Of a DNA stretch of 64,000 nt, positions 15,738 through 24,775 are shown in pieces; position 1 is the first letter of the stretch; each line of letters opens with the position of its first letter. The translations under genes were made by a program, and so were the position numbers. Source of the stretch: Kriegella sp963975415 (GTDB lineage: Bacteria > Bacteroidota > Bacteroidia > Flavobacteriales > Flavobacteriaceae); contig NZ_CAXBGN010000002.1 of assembly GCF_963975415.1 (NCBI RefSeq), positions 558,001 to 622,000 on the forward strand. The letters run 5' to 3'. A model generated the notes under the pieces. It was not told where the DNA came from, ran no database searches, and saw nothing but the letters and a program-made list of their open reading frames with translations.

Positions 15738-16286
15738 TTATGCTTCGATAGCTTCTAAAGGCTGGGCAGCAGGAAAGTCGACGGGTACATCTGTTGTTTT
15801 ATGAATATAGTTCGATATGGTTTTGTCACCGACCAAAACTATAGTGTCTATCAGCTGTTCCTTTGTCCACCCCTCATTAAAAAAGGCTTCGACAATGGTA
15901 CTATCAGTAGCGCCTCTATTTTCAGTAATGTTCTTTGCTAGGGCAGCCAAAGCATTCAGTTTAGAATCAAAAGAGGCTTTTCCTGTTCGCAACTCTAAAA
16001 TTTCACCATCATTAAAACCGTTCATCTTACCAATAGCCGTATGCGCTGCCAAACAATATGTACAGTTATTTACTTGGCTTACAGCAAGGTTCACTACTTC
16101 TTTTTCTTTGTTGCTTAATGAAGTTTTGGCTCCGCTAAGATTTAAATAATTCTCCAAAGCATTTTCACTATAGGCGTAGGTGGCATATAGATTGGGCACA
16201 AAACCGACCGCCTTTTCTAAATTGTCAAAAATACCTTGGTTTTTTACACTTACTTCTTCTCTTGTGGGTACATTAAATTTGCTCAT
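15738..16286 (-). CDS. AhpD/carboxymuconolactone decarboxylase-family protein
   Basis: A 182-residue all-helical cytosolic protein, starting at the ATG at 16286 (a TTG 9 bp upstream is possible). It carries the AhpD-type redox motif CTYCLAAH: C75, C78 and H82, in the order CxxCxxxH, which supports peroxide or other thiol-linked reduction. The N-terminal part (VGFVPNLYATYAYSENAL) is typical of the CMD family. An AraC regulator lies upstream on the same strand, and a small palindrome lies 25-38 bp before the start. Likely role: oxidative-stress defence. The substrate is not known. Confidence 0.88.
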   Translation of the reverse strand: MSKFNVPTREEVSVKNQGIFDNLEKAVGFVPNLYATYAYSENALENYLNLSGAKTSLSNKEKEVVNLAVSQVNNCTYCLAAHTAIGKMNGFNDGEILELRTGKASFDSKLNALAALAKNITENRGATDSTIVEAFFNEGWTKEQLIDTIVLVGDKTISNYIHKTTDVPVDFPAAQPLEAIEA

Positions 16287-16310
16287 AACTTTCAACTATT
16301 TATGACCTTT

Positions 16311-16324
16311 TCCTTATGTAAGGA
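16311..16324. promoter_or_regulatory. Palindrome upstream of the AhpD-like gene
   Basis: TCCTTATGTAAGGA is a 14-bp dyad with a 2-bp centre, 25-38 bp before the ATG at 16286. It could be an operator or a short hairpin in the leader. The binding protein is unknown. The neighbouring AraC protein is one candidate. Confidence 0.4.
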
Positions 16325-16332
16325 TGGTCTGA

Positions 16333-16506
16333 TTATATACTCGGATTTTTGTTTGTATTTACATATTGGCCTTTAGCATTACAATAGAAATCGTGATGGT
16401 GCTTTTGTGCACAATGTGTTTCTGAACTGATAGTATTCCGAACCGGTCTTTTGGGTGTCCGGAAAATTTCAATGAGGTTGAAAATGGATATATGCTTTGT
16501 TTTCAT
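16333..16506 (-). CDS. Candidate small His/Cys-rich protein (57 residues)
   Basis: The gap between the AhpD-like and AraC genes holds a 57-codon frame from an ATG at 16506 to a TAA at 16333. The product starts MKTKHISIFNLIEIFRTPKR and contains THCAQKHHHDFYCN, with two cysteines and four histidines inside 13 residues, a plausible metal-binding patch. I do not recognise a family. Codon use looks ordinary and it fills most of an otherwise empty gap, but no homology or clear ribosome-binding site supports it. Treat it as a possible gene. Confidence 0.35.
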   Translation of the reverse strand: MKTKHISIFNLIEIFRTPKRPVRNTISSETHCAQKHHHDFYCNAKGQYVNTNKNPSI

Positions 16507-16596
16507 CTGGTATTGTTTTAATTACACTGCAAAGATGAAGCAGAAATCAAACCAGACGTTATGAAGAATTTCCCGAAGGCTTGTACAAATTTCCCT

Positions 16597-17448
16597 TTAG
16601 GACGAAATTGTGCTGATTGCCCGGAATTCTGTAGGGGAGTAGGAGGTCATTTTCTTGAAAAAACGACTAAAATGTGCAGGATCATTGAACCCTAATTCAA
16701 AAGCAATTTCTTGATTTTGCTTATCGCTAAAACTGATGAGTCTTTTTGCTTCCAAGGCCACCCGCTCTAAAATTATTTGTTGCGGTGTCTTCTGGTTATA
16801 TATGGCAAATAGATTGGAAAGAGTTTTGGGGCTTTTAAACAGCATATCGGCATAATCGCCAACTTTGCGTTTAGACTTAAAATTTGTGTCTACCAAGACA
16901 TTGAACCTTCGTATGATATCTATTTGGTCATTATCAAGATTTTTGACGATTAGCTGTTGCTTTGCCAAACGCGTGCAGATAATAATCAATCGTTTTAATA
17001 GCATTTGTAGCATATCACCCTGAATATTATCACGGGGCGTAGAAAACTCGTCAACGAAGACTTCGTATAGTGTATTAAACTTTCGTTCTTGATCGACCGG
17101 TATTTGTATAATAGGAAGGTCTTGAGTGCCAAAAAAGAGTATCCCATTACACGACACCTCACTATCATGATCCACAATGCAGTAAAACTCCCTGTTGAAC
17201 AAGAAGGCAGTTAAAGGCTGCTCCGTTTTTTTGTAGGATACGTGTTGCAAATACGTGGTGGTGAGCAACTGCCCAGGAAACAAAACTACCTCTAGATCAT
17301 CAACCTCAAGCCGCACGGGCACCGTGTTCCTGTTCCAAACAATAGTAATATTCCCTTTAGTGTAGGAAAATCGATTTTCATTGACTTTAATATCATCGGT
17401 CAGCGCAAAAAGGGAACCAATTTTAGCATCATGAAATTCGAACTTCAT
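16597..17448 (-). CDS. AraC-family transcriptional regulator
   Basis: A 283-residue protein with an N-terminal cupin-like sensor region (1-150) and a C-terminal pair of helix-turn-helix motifs (about 190-280). The second HTH carries the AraC signature ELGFNDPAHFSRFFKKMTSYSPTEFR. The sensor half contains HDSEVSCNGILFFGTQ. The ligand is unknown. It is upstream of, and on the same strand as, the AhpD-like protein and is a candidate regulator of it. It lies apart from pyk, which has its own terminator. Confidence 0.92.
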   Translation of the reverse strand: MKFEFHDAKIGSLFALTDDIKVNENRFSYTKGNITIVWNRNTVPVRLEVDDLEVVLFPGQLLTTTYLQHVSYKKTEQPLTAFLFNREFYCIVDHDSEVSCNGILFFGTQDLPIIQIPVDQERKFNTLYEVFVDEFSTPRDNIQGDMLQMLLKRLIIICTRLAKQQLIVKNLDNDQIDIIRRFNVLVDTNFKSKRKVGDYADMLFKSPKTLSNLFAIYNQKTPQQIILERVALEAKRLISFSDKQNQEIAFELGFNDPAHFSRFFKKMTSYSPTEFRAISTISS

Positions 17449-17516
17449 AGCGAATAGAATAGGTGAAGCCTATTAGTCTTATTTATACGCCGGCACTTAC
17501 AATATACCTGCATAAA

Positions 17517-17554
17517 AAAGACCGATTTCATGTGAAAGTATAAAATCGGTCTTT
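17517..17554 (-). terminator. Terminator downstream of pyk
   Basis: AAAGACCGATTT at 17517-17528 pairs with AAATCGGTCTTT at 17543-17554 around a 14-nt loop. Read leftwards it ends in a T run, just after the pyk stop at 17578. Confidence 0.8.
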
Positions 17555-17577
17555 ATTAATTCTATTCCAAGTGTATG

Positions 17578-19020
17578 CTAAAAACTACAGCTCTCTATTT
17601 CGGTAACCCTTAGCGTGTTTACCATTCCTTTTTCTTTTATCGGCATGGCAGCAAGACTAATAAGCATATCGCCAACCTCTAAATATCCTTTTTTACAAGC
17701 AATTCCGTTTACATCTTCGATAGTCTCATCGGTTGAAACATACTTATCATAAAAGAATGCCTTTACCCCCCAAAGCAAGCTCAACTGCGTTAATATTCTT
17801 TTGTTCGAGGTGAACACCAAAATATGGGCGCTGGGCCGCCAAGCGGATATTTGAAAGGCCGTATAACCACTATTGGTCAATGTTGATATGGCCTTGGCCT
17901 GAATTTCATTAGCCATTATTGCCGCGTGATAGCAAACCGATTTGGTAATGTACCGCTTGGTTCTAATGTGTGGTGGATCATGTGGTACTTGAATTAATTC
18001 AGATCCTTCAACACTTTGTAAGATACTTGACATTTTTTCAATAACCTGAACAGGATAATTACCCACTGAAGTCTCACCGGAAAGCATTACGGCATCAGCG
18101 CCGTCCATTACGGAGTTAGCTACATCGTTTACCTCGGCCCTTGTCGGGGTAAGACTGGTGATCATAGTTTCCATCATCTGTGTAGCGATGATAACCGGAA
18201 TTCTTGCCTTTTTGGCTCGCAGTACCAATTGCTTTTGTATCAAAGGAACTTCTTGTGCGGGCACTTCTACACCTAAATCTCCCCTTGCCACCATCAAACC
18301 GTCACAATAAGCAACAATCTTATCGATATTTTCGACAGCTTCGGGTTTCTCAATTTTCGCAATAATCGGAATCTTATGCTCTGAGTGTTCTTTGATTATG
18401 CTCTGAAGGTCTATAAGGTCTTGGCTAAAACGCACAAAAGACAGTGCGATCCAATCGACATCTTGGGATATGGCAAAAATTGCATCCTTTATATCTTTTT
18501 CAGTCAACGCCGGCAACGAAATGTTCGTATTGGGTAAATTCACCCCTTTTTTAGATTTCAAGGGCCCTCCTTGGATTACTTTCGCCCGTACTTCGTCTTT
18601 ACCGTTGGTCGAAAGCACCTGAAACATTAGTTTTCCGTCATCCAATAAGATGCGCTCCCCGGCTTTCACGTCTTTTGGAAAAGTGTCATAGTTCATATAT
18701 ACCTTTTCGTTGGTACCCTCGAACGGTTTCCCTGTAACAAATGTGATTTCATCACCTGGTGACACGACTACTTCACCGGCCATTACCCCTACCCGAAGTT
18801 TGGGCCCCTGTAAATCGGCAAGAATCGAAGTATTTGTCTCCAGTTCTTCATTAAGTTCACGTATCATTTTTATTCGCTCGGCAACGTCATCATAATCGGC
18901 ATGCGAAAAATTAATCCGGAAGACATCAACACCGGCTTCGACCATTTTTTTTAGCACCTCTTTTTTGCTAGTGGCCGGGCCTAATGTGGCAACTATCTTT
19001 GTCTTTTTTATACTTGGCAT
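17578..19020 (-). CDS. pyk: Pyruvate kinase
   Basis: A 480-residue glycolytic enzyme that converts phosphoenolpyruvate and ADP to pyruvate and ATP. Visible motifs are ATLGPATSKKE at 12-22, RINFSHADYDD near 35-45, the active-site signature IPIIAKIEKPEAVENIDKIV with its catalytic lysine near residue 220, and MVARGDLGVEVP near 243-254. Length and order of the A, B and C domains are normal. It starts 4 bp after the IPExxxVDY gene, a pairing conserved in Bacteroidota, and is followed by a terminator. It is the last gene of the acpP-fabF-rnc-IPExxxVDY-pyk run. Confidence 0.97.
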   Translation of the reverse strand: MPSIKKTKIVATLGPATSKKEVLKKMVEAGVDVFRINFSHADYDDVAERIKMIRELNEELETNTSILADLQGPKLRVGVMAGEVVVSPGDEITFVTGKPFEGTNEKVYMNYDTFPKDVKAGERILLDDGKLMFQVLSTNGKDEVRAKVIQGGPLKSKKGVNLPNTNISLPALTEKDIKDAIFAISQDVDWIALSFVRFSQDLIDLQSIIKEHSEHKIPIIAKIEKPEAVENIDKIVAYCDGLMVARGDLGVEVPAQEVPLIQKQLVLRAKKARIPVIIATQMMETMITSLTPTRAEVNDVANSVMDGADAVMLSGETSVGNYPVQVIEKMSSILQSVEGSELIQVPHDPPHIRTKRYITKSVCYHAAIMANEIQAKAISTLTNSGYTAFQISAWRPSAHILVFTSNKRILTQLSLLWGVKAFFYDKYVSTDETIEDVNGIACKKGYLEVGDMLISLAAMPIKEKGMVNTLRVTEIESCSF

Positions 19021-19024
19021 TGAA

Positions 19025-19489
19025 TTAAAAAATTAAATTATTTTTAGATTTTAGATTTTCGGTATCCACATTATAGGCTAAAACGACCTTTGGTATGGAA
19101 AGAATGGATTTGAGGAGATTTCCTCCCATCGCTATAGCATCTTGTTCTATTTTCAAAAAGTAATCAACTTCTTTGTGCTCCGGAATCAAATAGTCGGTTG
19201 AGTATAACGGTTCATCTTGAAAAAGATCTGTTCGCACTCCATTTTTTTCTTTTTGACTTTTGTTTGCGACTAGGACCCAATACTCTTCTTTCACATCATC
19301 GTTCCATTCAAAAACGGGAAAAGAAACATTTGTTTTCAGGTCTAAATCCTTAGCACACCTTTTAAAATTTAATTTTAAACATTTATTGAGTTCATAAGCC
19401 ATTGCATGGTCTTCCAAACTACAATGCATCGCAATTAAAATAAAAGAGATTTCATAAAAATCTTCCGAAATCTTGTGTACTGCAACCAT
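19025..19489 (-). CDS. IPExxxVDY family protein
   Basis: A 154-residue protein named for its conserved motif, here IPEHKEVDYFLKIE near residues 102-115. It is found almost only in Bacteroidota, typically between rnc and pyk, as here. The biochemical role is unknown. There is no signal peptide or membrane segment. Its stop is followed 4 bp later by the pyk start, so the two are probably co-translated. Confidence 0.88.
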   Translation of the reverse strand: MVAVHKISEDFYEISFILIAMHCSLEDHAMAYELNKCLKLNFKRCAKDLDLKTNVSFPVFEWNDDVKEEYWVLVANKSQKEKNGVRTDLFQDEPLYSTDYLIPEHKEVDYFLKIEQDAIAMGGNLLKSILSIPKVVLAYNVDTENLKSKNNLIF

Positions 19490-19595
19490 GGTCGTACAAA
19501 AGCGTAAATATAGGAGTTATAACCAACAAAGCCTAATACGATATCAGGTTTGAGATGATAGCTATATTACTAAAACGTTATAGTTAGTATGAGAG

Positions 19596-20339
19596 CTAAG
19601 CTTTAGACTTGCTCATTCTATCTTGTAGTGCAAAATATGCCCTTTTCGAAGCCTTCTCTTCTGCCTTCTTCTTAGACGTCGCCCTGGCCTTCGCAACCAC
19701 ATTGCCCCCAATCGATAATTTAACGGCAAAATGCTTGACCACATCATTGCCGGTGTCTTCGTAAACATTGAAGTTGAAGGTTTTTTTCTGTTTCTGGCAC
19801 CATTCAATTATCAAGCTTTTATAACTGATAACCTTACCTTCCAATTGTTCGATATCAACATAAGGTTCAATGACCCGCTCATTAATGAACTTTTCACAAT
19901 ATTGATAACCCCGATCCAGATAAATTGCACCGACCAATGCCTCAAAAACATTACCGTGAATATTATCTCCAAAATGGGATTTAGGAATTCTACTTTCTAC
20001 AAATTTTATGAGTTGAAGGTCCTTGCCCAATTCATTGAGATGCTTTCTACTTACAATTTTTGAACGCATCTTGGTAAGATAACCCTCATCTCCTTCAGGA
20101 ACCGCTGCATATAAATGCTTCGAAATAATGGTACCCAACATAGAATCGCCTAAAAATTCGAGCCGCTCATAGTTCATAGGAGTGCCTTCTTTGTCTCTCT
20201 TGTTCATTGAACGATGCAAAAAGGCTTTCTTGTAAATATTCAGGTTTTTGGGCTTAAATCCTAGAATTGCTTTTATTCCCAAAAAAAAATCCCCATCCTC
20301 TTTCGAATGGGAATTGAATATTTTGGAAGTAAAATTCAT
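19596..20339 (-). CDS. rnc: Ribonuclease III
   Basis: A 247-residue double-strand-specific RNase. The catalytic domain has the signature YERLEFLGDSMLGTIISKHL near 57-76, with the acidic metal ligands in ERLEFLGD and the later HGNVFEALVGAIYLD segment. The C-terminal part (about 160-240: SYKSLIIEWCQKQ ... AKARATSKKKAEEKASKRAY) is a dsRNA-binding domain. It processes rRNA and structured RNAs. It follows fabF by 8 bp on the same transcript, a conserved order in Bacteroidota. Confidence 0.96.
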   Translation of the reverse strand: MNFTSKIFNSHSKEDGDFFLGIKAILGFKPKNLNIYKKAFLHRSMNKRDKEGTPMNYERLEFLGDSMLGTIISKHLYAAVPEGDEGYLTKMRSKIVSRKHLNELGKDLQLIKFVESRIPKSHFGDNIHGNVFEALVGAIYLDRGYQYCEKFINERVIEPYVDIEQLEGKVISYKSLIIEWCQKQKKTFNFNVYEDTGNDVVKHFAVKLSIGGNVVAKARATSKKKAEEKASKRAYFALQDRMSKSKA

Positions 20340-20347
20340 TAGTAAAC

Positions 20348-21598
20348 TTAACTGATTTTCTTAAAGACGACACAGGCATTATGTCCGCCAAACCCAAATG
20401 TATTACTCATCGCTACTTTGACATCGCGTTTTTGAGCCTTGTTCAGTGTCAAATTTAATTTGGGGTCAATATTTTCGTCGACCGTAGTATGATTGATTGT
20501 TGGCGGAACAATTCCGTGTTCCATGGCTAATATCGAGGCAATAGCTTCTATGGCACCGGCGGCACCCAATAAGTGCCCGGTCATAGATTTAGTCGAATTG
20601 ATATTAATATCGGGAGCATGGTCTCCGAACACCTGCGAAATAGCCTTCAATTCGGCTACATCACCCAACGGGGTAGAAGTACCATGTGTGTTTATCGTAT
20701 CGACATCTTCCGGCTTTAACCCTGCATCCCTTAAGCAGTTCTTCATTACCTGAACTACCCCGATTCCATCAGGGTGAGGAGCTGTCATGTGGTGTGCATC
20801 ACTTGAGAGTCCGCCTCCCACAACCTCGGCATAAATTCTTGCACCTCGGGCCTTCGCATGTTCATATTCTTCCAGTATCAAAGCTCCCGCACCTTCGCCT
20901 AACACAAAACCATCACGGGTAGCATCAAAAGGCCGTGAGGCCGTTTCAGGACTTTCATTTCTTGTTGACAAGGCATGCATGGCTCCAAATCCGCCCATCC
21001 CCGCAATAGTAACCGCCGCCTCACTTCCTCCGGTCACAATAACGTCGCAATGTCCCAAACGTATGTAATTCAAAGCGTCGATCATTGCATTCGCGGCTGA
21101 AGCACAAGCTGACACTGTAGTATAGTTAGGTCCCATAAAGCCATGCTTTATAGAGATGTGACCTGGTGCAATATCCGCAATCATCTTAGGAATAAAGAAG
21201 GGATTGAATCGTGGTGTACCATCGCCTTGCGCAAAGTTCATTACTTCGTTCTGAAAGGTTTCGAGTCCGCCTATACCGGCACCCCAAATAACGCCTACAC
21301 GAAATTTATCGACGACGTCTAAATCAATTCCAGAATCTTTAATGGCTTCATCAGAAGAGACCAAGGCATATTGCGCAAAACGATCAAGTTTACGGGCCTC
21401 TTTTCTATCGAAATGGTCTTCTGGCGAATAATTTTTTAGTTCGCAGGCAAATTTCACCTTAAACTTTTCGGTGTCGTAATACGTGACCGGCGCAGAGCCG
21501 CTTTTGCCGTTTACCAAACCGTTCCAATACTCTTCAATATTGTTACCTATGGGCGTTAAAGCACCCAAACCAGTAACTACAACTCGCTTTAATTGCAT
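20348..21598 (-). CDS. fabF: 3-oxoacyl-[acyl-carrier-protein] synthase II
   Basis: A 416-residue condensing enzyme of fatty-acid elongation. The Cys-His-His triad is visible: cysteine in VSACASAANAMIDA, histidine in NTHGTSTPLGD and histidine in KSMTGHLLGAAG. The glycine-rich C-terminal NTFGFGGHNAC is also typical. It uses malonyl-ACP from the neighbouring acpP product. acpP lies 107 bp upstream, separated by a hairpin with a T run that could reduce read-through into fabF. Confidence 0.97.
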   Translation of the reverse strand: MQLKRVVVTGLGALTPIGNNIEEYWNGLVNGKSGSAPVTYYDTEKFKVKFACELKNYSPEDHFDRKEARKLDRFAQYALVSSDEAIKDSGIDLDVVDKFRVGVIWGAGIGGLETFQNEVMNFAQGDGTPRFNPFFIPKMIADIAPGHISIKHGFMGPNYTTVSACASAANAMIDALNYIRLGHCDVIVTGGSEAAVTIAGMGGFGAMHALSTRNESPETASRPFDATRDGFVLGEGAGALILEEYEHAKARGARIYAEVVGGGLSSDAHHMTAPHPDGIGVVQVMKNCLRDAGLKPEDVDTINTHGTSTPLGDVAELKAISQVFGDHAPDININSTKSMTGHLLGAAGAIEAIASILAMEHGIVPPTINHTTVDENIDPKLNLTLNKAQKRDVKVAMSNTFGFGGHNACVVFKKIS

Positions 21599-21640
21599 TA
21601 AATCAAATTTTGATTAATCTTAAGCCTAGCGTAAATTAAA

Positions 21641-21680
21641 AAAATTATCCATGCGATACTGTTACCACATGGATAATTTT
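21641..21680 (-). terminator. Attenuator-like hairpin between acpP and fabF
   Basis: AAAATTATCCATG at 21641-21653 pairs perfectly with CATGGATAATTTT at 21668-21680 around a 14-nt loop. Read leftwards it ends in a T run, so it looks like an intrinsic terminator inside the operon. Partial termination would give more acpP than fabF mRNA. Confidence 0.65.
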
Positions 21681-21705
21681 AGATCTTATTCAAGAAATCA
21701 TAAAA

Positions 21706-21939
21706 TTACTTCGCTTCTTCTATATAACTTATGGCCTGGCCAACAGTTGCGATATTCTCAGCTTGATCATCTGGAATTTGAATATCAAATTCTTTCTCGA
21801 ATTCCATAATCAACTCTACGGTATCCAATGAATCTGCCCCTAGGTCGTTGGTAAAGCTAGCTTCTGGCACTACTTCGTTCTCATCAACACCCAATTTATC
21901 AACGATGATAGCTTTTACTCTTGATGCAATGTCTGACAT
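21706..21939 (-). CDS. acpP: Acyl carrier protein
   Basis: A 77-residue acidic helical carrier. The phosphopantetheine attachment serine lies in LGADSLDTVELIMEFE, serine 36. Length and sequence are canonical for bacterial AcpP. It carries acyl chains for FabF, encoded downstream. A -7 element TATTTTTG reads leftwards from 21981 to 21974, about 40 bp before the start. It is divergent from purN, the order typical of Flavobacteriia. Confidence 0.97.
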   Translation of the reverse strand: MSDIASRVKAIIVDKLGVDENEVVPEASFTNDLGADSLDTVELIMEFEKEFDIQIPDDQAENIATVGQAISYIEEAK

Positions 21940-22103
21940 AATAATATTGGTTTTAAAAATTTTAAATTGATGGCAAAAATAAAAAACTTTGGATGAATAA
22001 CACCATTTGTCGTTAAAATGTCTGGTAATTTAAGAAATTTAAATTCAAGAATGGTATTTTAGCCCAAGAAATCATTCTCCATTTTAGTAATGCCCTCCAC
22101 ACC

Positions 22104-22676
22104 ATGAAAAGCATCCTTCTATTTGCCTCGGGCTCCGGCTCCAATGTCGAAAATATAGTGAATTATTTTCACCACAAGCCCAATGTGACCATTGCCGGCG
22201 TACTCACCAACAAAAAAGACGCCAAGGTCATAGATCGATGCAATCGATTAAAAATCAATGCATTATATTTCAACAGACAAGCATTTTATGGTTCAGATTG
22301 TGTGCTTGAAGTAGTGCGCTCATTCAATCCAGATCTCATTGTACTAGCCGGCTTTTTATGGAAAATGCCAAAAAATATTTTAGAAAACTTTCCAGAAACA
22401 ATCGTTAATATTCATCCCGCCTTACTACCAAAATATGGAGGAAAAGGCATGTACGGCATGAATGTGCATAAAGCTGTCAAGGAAAATCAGGATTATGAGA
22501 CAGGCATAACCATTCATTACGTTAACGAGAATTATGATGAAGGGGCCATCATTCATCAGGCGAAGACCATTGTTTTGCCCGGGGATTCACCAGAAATGAT
22601 TGCCGAGAAAGTACATAGGTTAGAGTACGAACATTTTCCTCGAACCTTGGAAAAATTGTTAGCACCTAAAAAATAA
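22104..22676 (+). CDS. purN: Phosphoribosylglycinamide formyltransferase
   Basis: A 190-residue enzyme of purine synthesis that moves a formyl group from 10-formyl-THF to GAR. Visible are the N-terminal ASGSGSNVENI loop that binds the substrate phosphate, NIHPALLPKYGGKGMYG carrying the catalytic Asn and His, and the DEGAIIHQ segment with the catalytic Asp. Its TAA overlaps the following ATG (TAATG), so it is translationally coupled to the RNase H gene. Confidence 0.96.
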   Translation: MKSILLFASGSGSNVENIVNYFHHKPNVTIAGVLTNKKDAKVIDRCNRLKINALYFNRQAFYGSDCVLEVVRSFNPDLIVLAGFLWKMPKNILENFPETIVNIHPALLPKYGGKGMYGMNVHKAVKENQDYETGITIHYVNENYDEGAIIHQAKTIVLPGDSPEMIAEKVHRLEYEHFPRTLEKLLAPKK

Positions 22677-23314
22677 TGGCTCAAAAAAAAGCGAAGTTTT
22701 ATACCGTCTGGAAGGGGAAACGACCTGGAATCTACACCACTTGGAAAGATTGCAAGGCTGCTATTTCAGGCCATAAAGGCGCCCAATATAAATCTTTTGC
22801 AACCTTTGAAAGCGCAAAAAAAGCATACAACGGCAATTATGATGATTACAAGGGAAAGAAAAAGGGCGAACTCTTGCTATCACCTGAACAAATACTTGCA
22901 ATCGGTCGACCTAACTATCATTCCATTGCAGTCGATGCGGCATCAAGCGGTAATCCGGGAATTATGGAATATCAAGGGGTAGACACCAAAACAGGAAAGA
23001 AATTATTCAAACAGGGGCCCTTCGTAGAAGGCACCAATAATATAGGCGAGTTTTTAGCCATCGTACATGGACTTGCCTTTTTAAAAGAACGCAAAAGCGA
23101 TAGAATCATTTACACCGATTCTCGCACGGCAATGAGTTGGGTTCGTAAGAAAATCTGCAATACCAAACTTAAGGAAACCCAAAAAAACAAAGTAATCTTC
23201 GATATGGTAAGAAGAGCCATCTTTTGGCTTGAAAACAACACATACGATACACCGGTCGTAAAATGGGAAACCAAAGCTTGGGGCGAAATTCCAGCCGACT
23301 TTGGTAGAAAATAA
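22676..23314 (+). CDS. Viroplasmin-type ribonuclease H
   Basis: A 212-residue protein with an N-terminal caulimovirus viroplasmin (RNase H1 N-terminal) domain (KFYTVWKGKRPGIYTTWKDC, FATFESAKKAY; residues 7-52) that binds RNA-DNA hybrids. A C-terminal RNase H fold spans about 80-212, with catalytic acids D87 (SIAVDAAS), E125 (NIGEFLAI), D148 (YTDSRTA) and D208 (PADFGRK). It degrades the RNA strand of hybrids. It is coupled to purN by a 1-bp overlap. This domain pairing is common in Bacteroidota. Confidence 0.92.
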   Translation: MAQKKAKFYTVWKGKRPGIYTTWKDCKAAISGHKGAQYKSFATFESAKKAYNGNYDDYKGKKKGELLLSPEQILAIGRPNYHSIAVDAASSGNPGIMEYQGVDTKTGKKLFKQGPFVEGTNNIGEFLAIVHGLAFLKERKSDRIIYTDSRTAMSWVRKKICNTKLKETQKNKVIFDMVRRAIFWLENNTYDTPVVKWETKAWGEIPADFGRK

Positions 23315-23479
23315 ATAGTCTTGTTCGACTTCTTACAAAGACACCTGCGATCAACTCAGTCACAAAAACCAATCTATGGCATACCTTTGCAAAACAATTG
23401 TCGATGTAGATTCCTACAGTCTTGATTATTTTTGATATATTCATTTCCTCGCAGTATTGACCCATAAAATTCACTTATT

Positions 23480-24493
23480 ATGACTATTAAACTTCTTTGT
23501 TGGAACATGGAATGGATGAACGATTTATTCGATGGAGATGGCAATTTTCACCCTGATGACCATAAACCCCAACATTCGAAAAGCACAACGGTACTCGAAA
23601 GACGAAAAGACCTTGCCGGGGTAATCAATGAGTTACAACCCGAAATAATTGTAATCATAGAAGGCCCTAATCGCACAAAAGAGCTTCAACTCTTTTTTGA
23701 TGAGGATGTTGCCGGAACGTGGAGCACCTATATACAGGCCACAAAAGGAGCTACGCAATGTATTGGCATCGCTATACGTACGGATACTGACAAATTCGAC
23801 AATCAAAACCCGATAACCAATTACAATACGGTGAACAATGTTGTTTTCGATGATTTTCAACTCGACAACGAAAACGACGGAATCATCGAAATATATAAAT
23901 ATGAAAGAAAACCGCTCTATTCAGAAGTAAAACTAAAAAATGGCGAACGTTTTCGCATTTTAGGCCTTCATTTAAAAAGCAAAGGAATCTTTGATTTACT
24001 GGAATGGGGAAAATGGTGGGAGAAATCAATCTCGAACCGTCGCAAAATATTTGCCAGTGCCGTACATCTAAGAACTGATTTTATAGAACCCTACTTGACC
24101 AATGAAGAAACAAAGAACATTCCATTGATAGTTTGCGGCGATGTCAACGATGGACCGGGATACGATGTAAGTGAAAAGAAAATTCTTGGTAGTGGCATCG
24201 AAAAATTAATGGGCGATATCTGGAAACCCCAATTTATACTGGGCAATGCCATTTATGACACGGAACAAAAGTTGGATATTAGCACAACGCGATTCGCCGA
24301 TCCGATTTTCAACTTCAATTACAACTACCATTATGTGTGGCTTGACCACATACTCTACTCAAAAAATAGGTTGGGATGGACCTCGAACGGGCAGATAATT
24401 AAAAAGATGCAAAACGGCTATATATGGTCGGAATACCCGCATGCATCTGACCATCAACCTGTTTCAGTTGACATTACCCTAGAAAACAACTAG
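23480..24493 (+). CDS. Endonuclease/exonuclease/phosphatase family protein
   Basis: A 337-residue protein of the EEP superfamily (DNase I-like metal-dependent phosphoesterases). Family landmarks appear in order: CWNMEWMN at 7-14, IIVIIEGPNR near 55-64, LGLHLKSKG near 161-169, VCGDVNDGPG near 218-227, and the C-terminal SDHQPVSVD. No signal peptide is visible, so it is cytosolic. The substrate could be nucleic acid, a nucleotide or a phospholipid and cannot be told from the motifs. A -7 element TACCTTTG at 23382-23389 lies about 90 bp upstream. Confidence 0.85.
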   Translation: MTIKLLCWNMEWMNDLFDGDGNFHPDDHKPQHSKSTTVLERRKDLAGVINELQPEIIVIIEGPNRTKELQLFFDEDVAGTWSTYIQATKGATQCIGIAIRTDTDKFDNQNPITNYNTVNNVVFDDFQLDNENDGIIEIYKYERKPLYSEVKLKNGERFRILGLHLKSKGIFDLLEWGKWWEKSISNRRKIFASAVHLRTDFIEPYLTNEETKNIPLIVCGDVNDGPGYDVSEKKILGSGIEKLMGDIWKPQFILGNAIYDTEQKLDISTTRFADPIFNFNYNYHYVWLDHILYSKNRLGWTSNGQIIKKMQNGYIWSEYPHASDHQPVSVDITLENN

Positions 24494-24747
24494 CAAAGAG
24501 CTATCCATTGTACTCAGATAGTTCAAAGCAACGACCAAATTAAAGTTTCCTCATTTTTTTGAATTCTCAAAAAAGTCAAGAGGGACCCCTATTTTGATAA
24601 ACCAAATTTGTTTTAAAAAATCGTTCCTAGTACACAAAATATTGGCTATTAAATTTTTAGGCCGACCGTTAAAAGATTTTCTGCTACATTCAAACGATTC
24701 CTACGAAATTGATGGCAAGCCTGCTCGCAATTCGCAAAGCAAAACCC

Positions 24748-24755
24748 TATATTTG
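24748..24755 (+). promoter_or_regulatory. -7 promoter element of the PfkB-family kinase gene
   Basis: TATATTTG matches the Bacteroidota -7 consensus TAnnTTTG exactly and ends 20 bp before the ATG at 24776. No TTTG is seen at the -33 position. The transcript leader would be about 15 nt. Confidence 0.5.
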
Positions 24756-24775
24756 CAACAAATTTCTAAAACGAG

